DNA from: Acholoe squamosa
Taxonomy: Eukaryota > Annelida > Polychaeta > Phyllodocida > Polynoidae
Assembly: GCA_949317995.1 (NCBI GenBank)
Contig: OX439043.1
Coordinates: 62,451,339 to 62,515,338 of the forward strand
Length of the DNA stretch: 64,000 nucleotides
Direction of reading: 5' to 3'
Below are positions 47,801 through 59,800 of the stretch, one piece after another. The position numbers were made by a program, and so were the translations under genes. Positions within the stretch are counted from its first letter, which is position 1; the number at the start of each line of letters is the position of its first letter. Below the pieces are notes generated by a model, which worked only from the letters and a program-made list of their open reading frames with translations, was not told where the DNA came from and did no database searches.

Positions 47801-50800
47801 CATCATGTGTAAACAGAAGGGTGTGGAGCTGGGTAGTAACCTCCTCTAGACCATACTTTCACAAGCAAATCACTGTCAGCAAAATTCAAACTGTGGTTGT
47901 GTAAAATCAAAGCAGCTCATTCACAATGCATGATTAAATGTTATCCCCTCCCCCATTGGCTACATTTTCAGCCAATAGCAGTCCAGTTTACAGTTATTGC
48001 GTGTTTTAATAGTTTTCCATGTTAAAGTAGTCCCCGGCGCTCTTCCCGTTTTCCCCGTAGCTTTGGTAGCTGCTTCAGGCTTGGAAGCTTAATAGAGCAC
48101 CCGACAGGCAATATAGGATAGGCATTGCAGTAGAACACAATACAATACTTCTTAAAGCGATGGTGAAGATAAAAGTACTGCAATTTAGTCGCTTTGCCTA
48201 CACCTGGCAATGGCATAAATAAAAAGGTTAACTCCTCTATAATTTGGTGAGGATATAAGATGATCAATGTTAGACTATTAGACTCACTAACATAAAAAGA
48301 AAGTAATCAAAATTCTAAAACAAAAGCTTGATAGTGTAATCATAATCATAGGGAAACAGAAAGGGATTTCAGTGATATTTTTACATTGACTTTGCCCCTT
48401 TTGGATGAAAAGAAAAAAAGAATTTGGGGAACTGTTTTGATTAAAGAATTTCAGGAAATGGGGCAATATATTATGTGGAACTTGTTAAGTTACATTGTTA
48501 CCTTGTTATATTATGCATTAAATTTATTATGATTCTATGAATGTTACAATTAGTCTTTTTTTATTTTATTACATATTTAAAGAGAGAATTCTGGCATCTA
48601 TGTGTACTTATCTTTAAGTTACATGAATACCTTATTTTTGTCCATGGTAAAGCTGAAAACAAAGGTATTTTGTTTCATTTGTCACCATTTTGCTACCCAT
48701 CCCCATTGCTAATCTTTCGTGGACAGTCCCTTTAAACGATCCATGGTAATATAAAAGGGTACTGTCGCTATGAGGAGACCGCCTTTTGTGTGGCTTAATA
48801 TTGCCTACATTAACAGTGTCCTATCATCTCTACTGTAGCAGAAACTACCATTTTCCACACACCCTATAGCCATTCAAATTTCACTCTTTTCTTCTGTCTG
48901 TTTTATTCTTATTATGAATAAATATGATACTAATGTCGATATGAATACAAGTTGTTTCAATAAAATGGCATGTTGAACATATTATGGTTAATTAAGAGCA
49001 TGGCTTTTTCCTATTGGTTATGGTCATCACCATGGAAATGCTTATCAGCCTATTTCATTTGACTTTTAAAGCCAAGTTTTAGGACAGCATGAGCGTATTA
49101 CTTTTGCCATTCTGTTATATATATATACTTAATAGTCTAAATGGTTCCTGAATAAAGAAACAGGATGTGTTATTACTAGAACTCAAATGTTATCCTCATC
49201 TACATGAATTAAAGGTAAAAAAAAATAATCTAGATAAAGTACAATGCAATTTTTCCCCATGAATGAAGTAGTATTCCCAAACATTTTTCTAGATGAGTAA
49301 AATTCCAAAATGAAGTAGTTCAGTATATCTGTTGTCTCCTTTTTCATAGATTCCCAAATAATTGTGTGGCAAGGGCTCTTTTTAACCATGGGGATAGGGA
49401 ACAATTCTGACTCAAAAGCAATGGATAATGACCACTAATTTTATAAATAAAAACAGTTGCCACAAACTTCACTCGCTATGTGAAAAGAAAGATACAAGTT
49501 TTAGGTATTCAATTTGTTGCAAAGTACACCTGCTAAAACATGAAGGCAATCATGTCACTGTGGCTATATTGGTAGTTCGCAAGCATAATTAGCAGTCGAA
49601 TTCCAACAGGAACCTAGGTGTATGATATTTGTATTAAAGTTATTTATGGTCCCCATAAATTTAGGATATTAAAGCTTAGAAAAATGTATCATAAACCCTT
49701 AAATGACACCTACATTAATCATTATACAGATACCCAGGGATTACCTGCACCAAAGATTGAAGAGATGGCATTTAATGGATCAGAAAAGATCTATGGACGA
49801 GATGACAATGGGCCATATGACTGTCTCAGGTAATATTTACCCTATATATAAAATTGGTTATTAGATCGCTGGTTATGAATGGTGGATATTTGACTGCTTC
49901 AGTCTACAGTAAGTACCCTATGGGGTACTAGATGAAGCAAAATTTCTTGGCTGTTAAGCAGTGAGTAAACTGCTAGCCAACTCGGTTGAAAGCACATTTT
50001 AACTTTAAGTTATATTTTGAGGTTTCGGTATTTCATCCTACTTTGTCAATCAAACGATTTTAAAATATGGATTAGTATTTAGAAAGAGCTTTTTATAATA
50101 ATCTCGTAACTAGCTACTTCTTGGCAACAAGATCTTGAAATTGTACAAATGTCCACCATTGCTTTCCTCTCAGATAGATCTACACCAATAATGTAATGTA
50201 TACATCAAAGAAAAATATGTAAATACTAAAGAAATCATAAGATTTACATCTGAGCTAAATCCCTCTCATTTATCATATCAAAATTGCTTATATTGAATAA
50301 GTCATCAAAGCCTCAAATTCTGAATTGAGCAACACAAGAAAAGCAGAGTGAGGTGCCTGTTGTCAGGGCCACGTTGTCAGGGTCAGGGGTCAGAGGTCAT
50401 GGGAAGTTCTCGCACAGATCATAAGGTGGCGCCACAGATTTTGCCGCTCTGTTTGGGAAGCAGAGAGCAGTAGTATGGGGCCTGCAAAAGGGGGGTCAGC
50501 ATTTCCAGGGTTCTTCTCACACTGTAATCCCCCGGTGGGCCGCCGGTGTGATTTTTACTGCCGCCGGTGTGATTTCATCTCAGAATCACCGCCGGTGTCA
50601 TTTTAGCTTCATATAGGCTTTTGAATTTTGCAAATCGGCCAATTAGAACAGAAGTTATGGCCATATTTATGAAAATAATTTCAGTTTCTTTATTAAATTC
50701 CCATCTGTAATTCCCACACTGTCATGAATGAGACTAAACAGCCAAATTTAGCCTACCATAAGGCTTTGGACGTCACCAAATAAAATTTTACACCAGCTCG

Positions 50801-53800
50801 CTGCAGGATTTTATGATGTGATTTTACATTCTGCGGAGAACCCTGATTTCCGTGGGTCTTTATAGGCCTATATTTTACGTCAACCCCACTATCTAGTGGC
50901 GAAGCCACTAGTTTAGTTATAAATGATAGTTGTCAAAGTTCTGATAGTCCTTTTAACATTTACAATATACCTCCCTTAAACCAAATTAATTATGCAAGTG
51001 CATGTATGTGTGCACATTACTGCAATGTAGTAGGGGAGGGATTTCCAGGCCTTCCACAGATTATTTACTGTAAAGAAACTGAGGTTAAGTAGGACCCCCT
51101 AGCAGGACATCTTCAGGCCTTATATATATATAAGGGAAAATAACATCTTATATCGCAAATATACTTGCACAATAACATGCTCATATTCATTAAAAATATT
51201 CATGATTTCTTTCCATGAAATAGACAAGCATGCCAAGCAGTGTCAGCTACAACAAAGAAACTGGCTCTTGCCATGGAGAACGGAGAGTATGATTTTGATG
51301 GAACGCAGGAGAAGCCGGTAAGTGACTTCTGTACACTGCACTTCTTATGTGGCACAAACTACATATATGTTAGGGTGTTTCACTATTCCACATCTATTAA
51401 AATGCATGTGTAAATATTTCCTTGAGAGTATGTACTACAAGAAAAAAAAACACCTATGCCCACCAAAAGGCAAAAAAAAAATGAATATGAAACCATTTAA
51501 CAGAAAAGAACTTCCATTTTCTGTGATGCATTAGCCACTTAATTTCAGGCATAAGATTTTACTTTAGATTATACCTCAAGGTATAGCAGCAGCATATCCC
51601 CTGCTTCGTAATGACTTTAGTAGAAATCTGAGATAAGAGTGTTGTTAAAGAATTATTAAGAAATTACCATAGATGTAAAATGAAATGGATGCACAAAATG
51701 CTTTCCTAAAGTGATTAGAGTATTGCTGATGAACTATTGCTAAGTTATTCCACACTAAAGGATTTGCATGTACAGCATATATATGCTAGATACACTAGGG
51801 GATTTTATATTTTGATAAAGGTAACAAGAGATTGGTGAATATGAAAATGAATATGAATTTGGATCTGAAGGATATGTATTTATGCCTTGTGTTGTATATC
51901 ACAAAGAAAAGAAGACTAAGTAAAACTATTTTTTCAAAATAATGCAGTACAACCTGCCAAGGGTCTAACTTAGAAATATAAAAGTCCTTGTTTTAAGTAG
52001 TAATTCACTTCATGTTAAGTCAACAAAATGAAATTGGGAAATTAAATTAAAAGTTATTCTTACAGCGTAAACGTCATCAGGGTGTGGATCAGGTACCGGT
52101 GCCAACATTAAGTGGTGGTTGTGTGACCCTTGAAATTCCCCAACCCTTTTTGTAACTATAATGTGTCAGGATTACCAAATACCATAAAAATGATCATGTA
52201 TAATCTTTTTTAATAAAGTAGAACGTAGTGGTTAAGATGATATGGGTTTAGGGCTGCTCATTTTATAGCTTTTTGGCAGGTGTGTAGAAATTGCGGCTGA
52301 CTGCTGTATGTCATTTGATGGCCTGTCACAGTTCTGCCCTGTATACCCAAAAGTAATGTGTGCTCTGGCATAAAATTCCTGCCTTAAGATTGATAAAAAA
52401 AAAGAGGTCTATTGATATATTTTATGTGTCATATTTGAATTTGAAAAATAAAAGTGTTATTCCAACACAGGTACTTAAAAAGGACTGTTCAAATGTTACA
52501 TGTTTTCAACTTAAGACTTGCATTGCGCAATGTTTTTGACAGTGGGATATAGTGTTAGAGCAAGCAGTACACATGCTATTTTGTGAAAAATCTCTTTCAA
52601 TACCAATAAGACCAATTCCACATGTCTGTAGCATGATTTTGTTATTAAGCTTTTTTTGTTTTTGAAATAAGGTAGATGATTTTCTTTCTAGTGATTTTAC
52701 TTATCCATTTTACTTTTAAGAGTGATTTTTTGTCCTTCCAAGACTTTGTTACAAACTTTGCATGTATATTGCACCTCTGCTTCTTTTATCCCTTGTTGCA
52801 CCCTAAAAGTGAAACAAATCACAAGCATCATATATACTCTGGTCAACATGTATACTCTTGTTACAGAAAAAATGCAGAATCATTGTATCAAAATTCCTAT
52901 GTTTCTTTTGGTTACATCTCACACATGTTGTTTTATACTTATGATTATCCCATGTTTTCTCTAGGCCTACTTTGTGGAAGTTAATCCCTGTTAGTTCACA
53001 CTGTTGCACAATTCGTTGCACAAAACATGTTGAAATCTTTTAGACTACATGTTGATCCATACTTCAGCAACTCTTCCCTATTACATGCTTTTCAGTGCCT
53101 ATAAGGAACAATTGATGTATGGGTACTAAGAAAATATAACTAAAAAGCAGGTGAACAAGAAGGGTTGCCTCTGTGTAGTTTACTGAAATAGTGCTTTGTC
53201 TGATAAAGAGTATGTTTCTTGTAGGGAGTACCTCCTGTGTCGCATCGTGCCCAGATTGTGCGCCAGCAGATGGCTGATACTGAAAACATGAAAATCAAGC
53301 TGGAACAGAAGGACAGTGACATTAAGGAGTTACGCCGTCAAATCAAACTCAAGGTCTGTCGAAGATTACACCATACTTTCTTTGATTATAATCTTTCCAA
53401 ATCCCCATTTGATCAGCTATTTCTTGTAATTCTATTAGTTTTGAAAAACAATAAAATTATTCATTCTAAACTCTTTTCTTCTGTTTGCAGCAAGAGGAGC
53501 TGTCTGATCAGCAGGTGCGTGTCAGTATGGTGGAGAAGAAGCTGGAAAACAGCAACCGTGAAAGTGAGTCTAGCGTGGAGAAGGTACAACGTAAGCTCGA
53601 TCAGGCCAACATTCTTCTGCAGAAGAAGGAAAAGTGAGTGTAAATTGCTCATATGTGTTACTTTTACTTAATATTTTCCCTGAAAAAATTTAAATATGAT
53701 ATTTTTTTTTTGTCAATGAATACTTAGCTTACCAATCTCAACAATGACCTAAATAATTATTGGTACATGTAATTTTACAGAGAATTTGAGGAGACAATGG

Positions 53801-56800
53801 ATGCACTTCAGGCAGATATAGATGCACTGGAGCATGAGAAGGGAGATCTCAAAGAGCGGCTTAAATTACTGTCAAAGAAAACTCTGCTGGAAGGACTTAG
53901 CCGCCAAACATCGCAGTCAGGTATCAGCGCTGTTGTCACCAATAATGCAGGTAGCGCCACCCTTCTAACGCTACTTTATTCTGCTCCTGGTCTGCATAGA
54001 GAAATAGATCTGTCCTTAAAAATCAAAGTGTCCGAATTTCTAGTAATTCATACCAGCTTAAAGAATCTTAATCGAAGCCCTTACCAGGTGTAAGAAGTGG
54101 TTTATGGCAAACAAAAAAATTATCTCACATTTATTCGCAGTATACTCAGCTGTATTTATATATGAAAGAATAGATGATTTGAAAGAATATATGTTTCTTT
54201 TTAAACAGTAAAGAAGCATATTACCTAATTAATGATTGTTATATATAGAGTTGGAAAGTGATGTGCCTATCATTTTCTTCCATTTTTACAAGTAAAGTGG
54301 CAAGGGTATTATCAGAGATGTTAGATCTTCAGAGGTCCGTCTATTTTCAGATCTTCAAACTTTCCTAAAAATCAGACATCCCAGAGGCTTCTTCCAAATT
54401 GTGATCATAATATGGATAGAGAGAATTACATAAATCATAAATACACCCTTACAATATGCCCTTCTACTTCTAGGGAGCCTAAGGCTGAGCATAACTCAGG
54501 CTTCAGCAGCCGGAATTGAGCATGCCTTGTGCTGCCCTCTAGCTTTTTCTAGACAAACCACCTTTCAGAGATCCTCTGATCTCTGAAATCTCATTTCAGA
54601 GAACATGAATCTAAGCTGGCTGCTGATTGGCTGAAATTTTGCTAACACCCAAACATTTTCAGAGGTTGAGTCCATACCCAACTGACATCTCTGTATCATA
54701 CAGTTACTGAAAGCAGAGATTTCACTTAGGTCACTGACACTTTGTGAAGTGTTTATAACCTATCAACCCTTTAGAACGTTTTTCCTTGGAAATGTGCAAA
54801 AGTTACATTTGAGTGAGATAAAGACTAAGAAACAAGACAGATAAGACCAGTTGCAGGTAAAGTTTTCTACTAAGCACTGAATCTGTTTGCACTAATTGCA
54901 TTTTGTTTTTGACAAATATTATATTCATTGATTCAATCTATGATTTATAGTTTTGTTAAATTATGTTTTGTAATGTTTAAGCTACTATGCATGTGCCTTA
55001 TCTGTGAATCATTTTCATGCAAAACTTTCAGCTTCTTGCAGTATTTTGTTATGTTTTCAGTCTTGTGGTGCAGTTTTAAAGCTTTTTTGAGAATTTTTAT
55101 CAACTTTGTTGATGAGATATGTGTCAATACTCAGCTCTATTAAACAATTTCATGCATGCAGAAATTCTTTTTTAATTTATGTAATGCATGTACAGTTTTA
55201 GGACATGATTCTAGTTTATTAAGTTTATATTTTTATCACTTTTGGTGTGTGTTCAATCTGAACTCATTAAACCAATTGTTGCTATAGCTACACTTGTATG
55301 CTACTGTAAATTCATTTTTACTATCATCTAATATGATGTCTATATTACTTAAAAACCATTTATATTTCAGGTTTAGAGAATATTGAATTGATAATTGAGG
55401 TTGCGTTGTAGCAGTGTTAACAGACACTATATTAATTTTGTATTCTGTTCATTATTTCACCCACCGCCCCATCTCACAGGAAGTGAAGGTAGTTTTACAT
55501 TGCATTCTGGGAATGTTGGACTGAATTTGTGTTTACGTAGTAGAGTAGTCTTGTTTACCTCATAGATAAAACTCCGCGTGGACATTATCGCATTCTTTCT
55601 TTTATTTTCCCATAGAGATTCTGTCCATTCCATTCTTAGGTTATTTTTGGTGATCTATCCAGAGATATCTCAGTACAATGCATAAGAATAGATATACATG
55701 TATCATGTTATTGATACTAAATTGATATACTAAACCTAAATTGATAGAAACATATGTTCTAAGTTCCTGGCACTATATTGTAGGGTAAACTTTTCAAGCC
55801 ACTATGGTTTATTCAGTCTTAAGTAATAGTGAAGAACGTCTCATAAAAAAAATGTGATTGATCAGGTTTGTGATGTTGGATTTATTTCGTATTGTGGTAT
55901 CCCTTATTAGTGACCAATGCCTGTTCTTGATAAATCAGACTCTTGAGTTCATATTCTACTGGATTTTATAACCCTCCTGCTTGATATGAAGTCCAACTTA
56001 ATGGTGCATCTGAGTGTTGATATAGGTCATATTAATGAACACCCCTTTAATGTTTCTTTTACACTAACATGAGTTATTCCAACTCAAAAAACTTATTTGT
56101 TAAAATAAAAGCTATATATTTGTCCTCAATCTTACTGGGGGGATTGTTTGTTTTGAAAGAGGAAGCCCTTCAATTTCCTAATTTTGTACCCTATAGTATT
56201 TTTGCTCATGATTGCGAGGTTTAGTTAAACAGCTTTAGAATGTTCTTTATTGGGCATTCTGGACTTGATCCGACATTTTTGTGAAGAGAAAAGATTGGAT
56301 GTTTGGTTCAACCCCTGTCCTTTGTGATTTTGCCACACCTGTCAATTCCAAGTTACACTACCGTAATCTCCCGCGTATAAGACGCGTCCTCTACGCCAAA
56401 CAAAATGCTGGGGAGTCTTATAGGATGTATTGAAATTGGGGGTGCGTCTTATACAAGGGGTAATTTTACTATAGAAATGTATTGAATTTACAAATATCAG
56501 CATTAAAATGTGCGTCTTATACGCGGAAATGCATGTGCTGAGTTTGGGGTGCGTCCTATACGCGCAACGCATCTTCTACGCGGGAGATTACGGTATTAAC
56601 ATACTATCATAGTACCTATAGCATATAGGGCGATTACACATATGCCACACATAGAGTTTCTAGATTTGTCCCCCAAAAAATTATAATGACATTTATAACT
56701 TTGTTCTACAAGATGAATCCAAAGTGCTATGTCTAGGTATTATCCCCAGACCTCTCTGGGCCCCCTATGCTGCTGTTAGGGCGATAGATCTTCTGGATCT

Positions 56801-59800
56801 AGGCCATCTAAACTCTATGTGAAAGCCATGCCTTGTAATATGTGGGGTACTATGGCCATAATTGGACTGTTTGATTAATATACAACATATTAACTGTTGG
56901 AGGTATACCATATCAATAAATCATGTTTATACTTTATCAAAATAATTTCAATTATCAGAAAAGGATTTTAAAAAATGAACAAGTGTTCATTTGGCTGAGA
57001 TGATTATTAATATACCCCACCCACGGGTACTAAATTTGAAAGAAAAATAATAACTAATCAATAATAACTATCAGTCTCACAATAGTACCATACTTGTATA
57101 ACATGTGTCTGTTTTTAAGATCCTCTTGTCCTTGTGTTGAAGCTAGGTGTGTTGAATGTGTGAGTGTATGAAGATGCCAAATGGTGTGGGTTTTTTTTCA
57201 GCTAGTTGGAGATATCTAATATGCTATATGTACTCTTTACTATTGTATTAGATGTATACCATGAACTCAGGTAGAAAAATCTCTAAGACAAAGCAGATAG
57301 TTTCATTACATACAATACTACCAAGGGGCTATGCTATAGCTGTAGGTGATTGTTACTAGAGGGGATTACTGTCCCCTATTAGAATACTCAATATTCTGAT
57401 ATCACGATCATGTCTTATAGAACTTTGTGCTCTCCAGTTGTGATACCTACAAACATATACTTGTGACAACAAATTGCTTTATAGATGTCCGAATGCAAAA
57501 AGACTAATATCAATTTCAAATACATGCTATGCTTGTAAACATGAAACATTTTGCCTTATACATATGCTACTAAACCTGCCTTTTAATGAACACCACTCTT
57601 CATGGTAATACATATGCCATATGTATTATTAAAGAAGAGGTTTGCATCATAACTTTGTTTCACAAGCAAATTGTTGGTATCTGGACTGGAAGAGAAATAT
57701 ATACCTAGTAACCAGGGGTCTAATACAGAATAATGTATAGGAAGATACTATGTAACAGACCCCAGTAGACCTTTAACTAAATGTAACTTCCTTCTCAGTA
57801 CTTTTCATTAAATGTTGTTGGGTTTTCTTTCATCCCATAGCGGCCGCCATGCTCATGGAGTGTACGTTAAACTCAAAGTCCTTAATCTATACGGTTGTGC
57901 TAATAACAGTTGTGATGCGTTACTCTCTTGTGTGCCCTTTCTTGTAGAGGATTTAGCTAAATGCATGCCATGTGCATAAAGACCATCCATACAACATTTT
58001 GCATACACTCGGAAAAGAAAACCCGCCAACTATGTGTGGGTTATGTTACATCAAATGCTACCTGTAGAAAGAAAAATACAAAAGTTGTAGTATCTTCACA
58101 GACAAAATTGCTTTATAGCAAGAGAAATTTGATTATGCTAAAAATACTTCACTGTAAAAGTTGTGAATAATTTGAAAATGTGTAATCTTTTTATACCAGG
58201 TGATTCATTTCACAGAAAGAAGGGAAAGGTGGTGATAGAATGTAAAAGCACATTCAAGGCAAACTTAGCAAGAAAATGAATTATCAATAACTATGTAGAT
58301 GAATCAGGTTCTGTTGTATGATTTCCTTTAGAAATCCTATACCCAGGACTAAAGCTCATGGAGAGATAAATAAATTTTGCATATGGGTAGGCAGAAAAAG
58401 AGAAAAATATATTTTGGTTAGATACAATGTCAATAAGATACATCCTCACACATTACAATAACAAAGAAAAAATACTCAAATACTTTAAATTTTCCATTGT
58501 GATAAATGTAGTTCTCTCACTTTCCACCCCCAAGCAGCACTAACTCAGCATGTCTTCTATAAATGTTTCCTCTATCTATCACTTCTCTATATACATTAGT
58601 AAACATCTACATTTTCAACTCTGAACAGGAATGCCTTTTGGTTGGCCAAGCCTTTCACCAGAAATCTAACAGTGCTAAAGCTTAATCGCCAAAGAGCTTA
58701 AATAAAAAGCACAGTACTGGTTGTTCAGTCATTAAAGCATGAGTTTTATGCATACTGTCAGTTCTCATTTAAAAAAAAAATGTAGTTGTCGAATAATTGG
58801 AACACCACATGATAAGTTAGAGAATTTGTATGGGAAGAAAGGATATACCTGTAGTATTTGAGTCTACTCTTTTACCATTTCTATGATGAATCATTTTTAG
58901 GATAGTAAGGACCTATGAATGTAAATACATGTTTTACCTTTATGTGACATGTCTTGTCTTTGTACTTCAACTACATGTTTTATGTCATAGTGTATGGGAG
59001 ACATCTGTCACCTTCTGTATTGTAGGATTACTGTACTGTCTGTATGCAGAGTTTCACAGATCCTCTCTGATGTTTTATGGTCACTAACCTGAAGCTCCAT
59101 ACCCTTATGTTAATATGCACCTATTCCCATGAAAGGGATTGGAAGAATCCTGCAAGCCTAGTATAGACTTGTAAAATCAATATGGTGGTGGAATGTATTA
59201 CCTTCACCTCATATAGGTATTCACATTTCCAATATTGTGAATTGATATGAAAATATTGCTGTAGGTCATATGGGTGATATGTTGAATCAGTATCTTCATG
59301 GCCAAAAAAAAACATATTTGAAAATTACCTCACACCATCTTGGTCTGCTTTTAAACATTCAAATCTCTGTTCTTCAGTTGGAGGACTTAGTCCAACAGGT
59401 TCAATTGCCGTCAAGGATTCACCCATGCTTACGCAGCAGGTCAGCCATTTTATATAATCTAACCAATAACATAATATGTGTAAGGTAACTTGTGTGTTAA
59501 AAGTAAGTGTAAATATAGGTAGAAAACATGAGACTGACATTTACATGGAAAGATGAAGGGATGAAAATGTCCTGTTCTATCACTCTGGCCATGGAGTTAG
59601 GTGGTGCACTGTACAGGTCCATGCTCTGGCTATGGAAAATGGAGATAGTACATGTTATAGTGGTTTAGCAAATTATGACAAATATTGCTTGCTGTTTTAG
59701 GAAGTTACAGACATAAATGGTATTTGAATTATAAAAATTTCACAGCCTAGTATCTTTAATGTTTTGTCCAGATTGACTGTCTGAGGGAAGCGCTAAAAGC

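Larger units (their letters stand above)
53951..59377 (+). other. Long dynactin intron (5.4 kb) between CC2 and tail exons
   Basis: Contains MITE copy 6 and the candidate 21-nt microexon at 57841. At 55480-55488 a 9-nt phase 1-1 microexon (ATCTCACAG|GAAGTGAAG|GTAGTT) is conceivable but too short to support. Otherwise AT-rich, without recognised features. Confidence 0.55.

Noticed and set aside
55480..55488. 9-nt microexon GAAGTGAAG
   Set aside because: Phase 1-1 and flanked by AG/GT, but far too short to support without transcripts.
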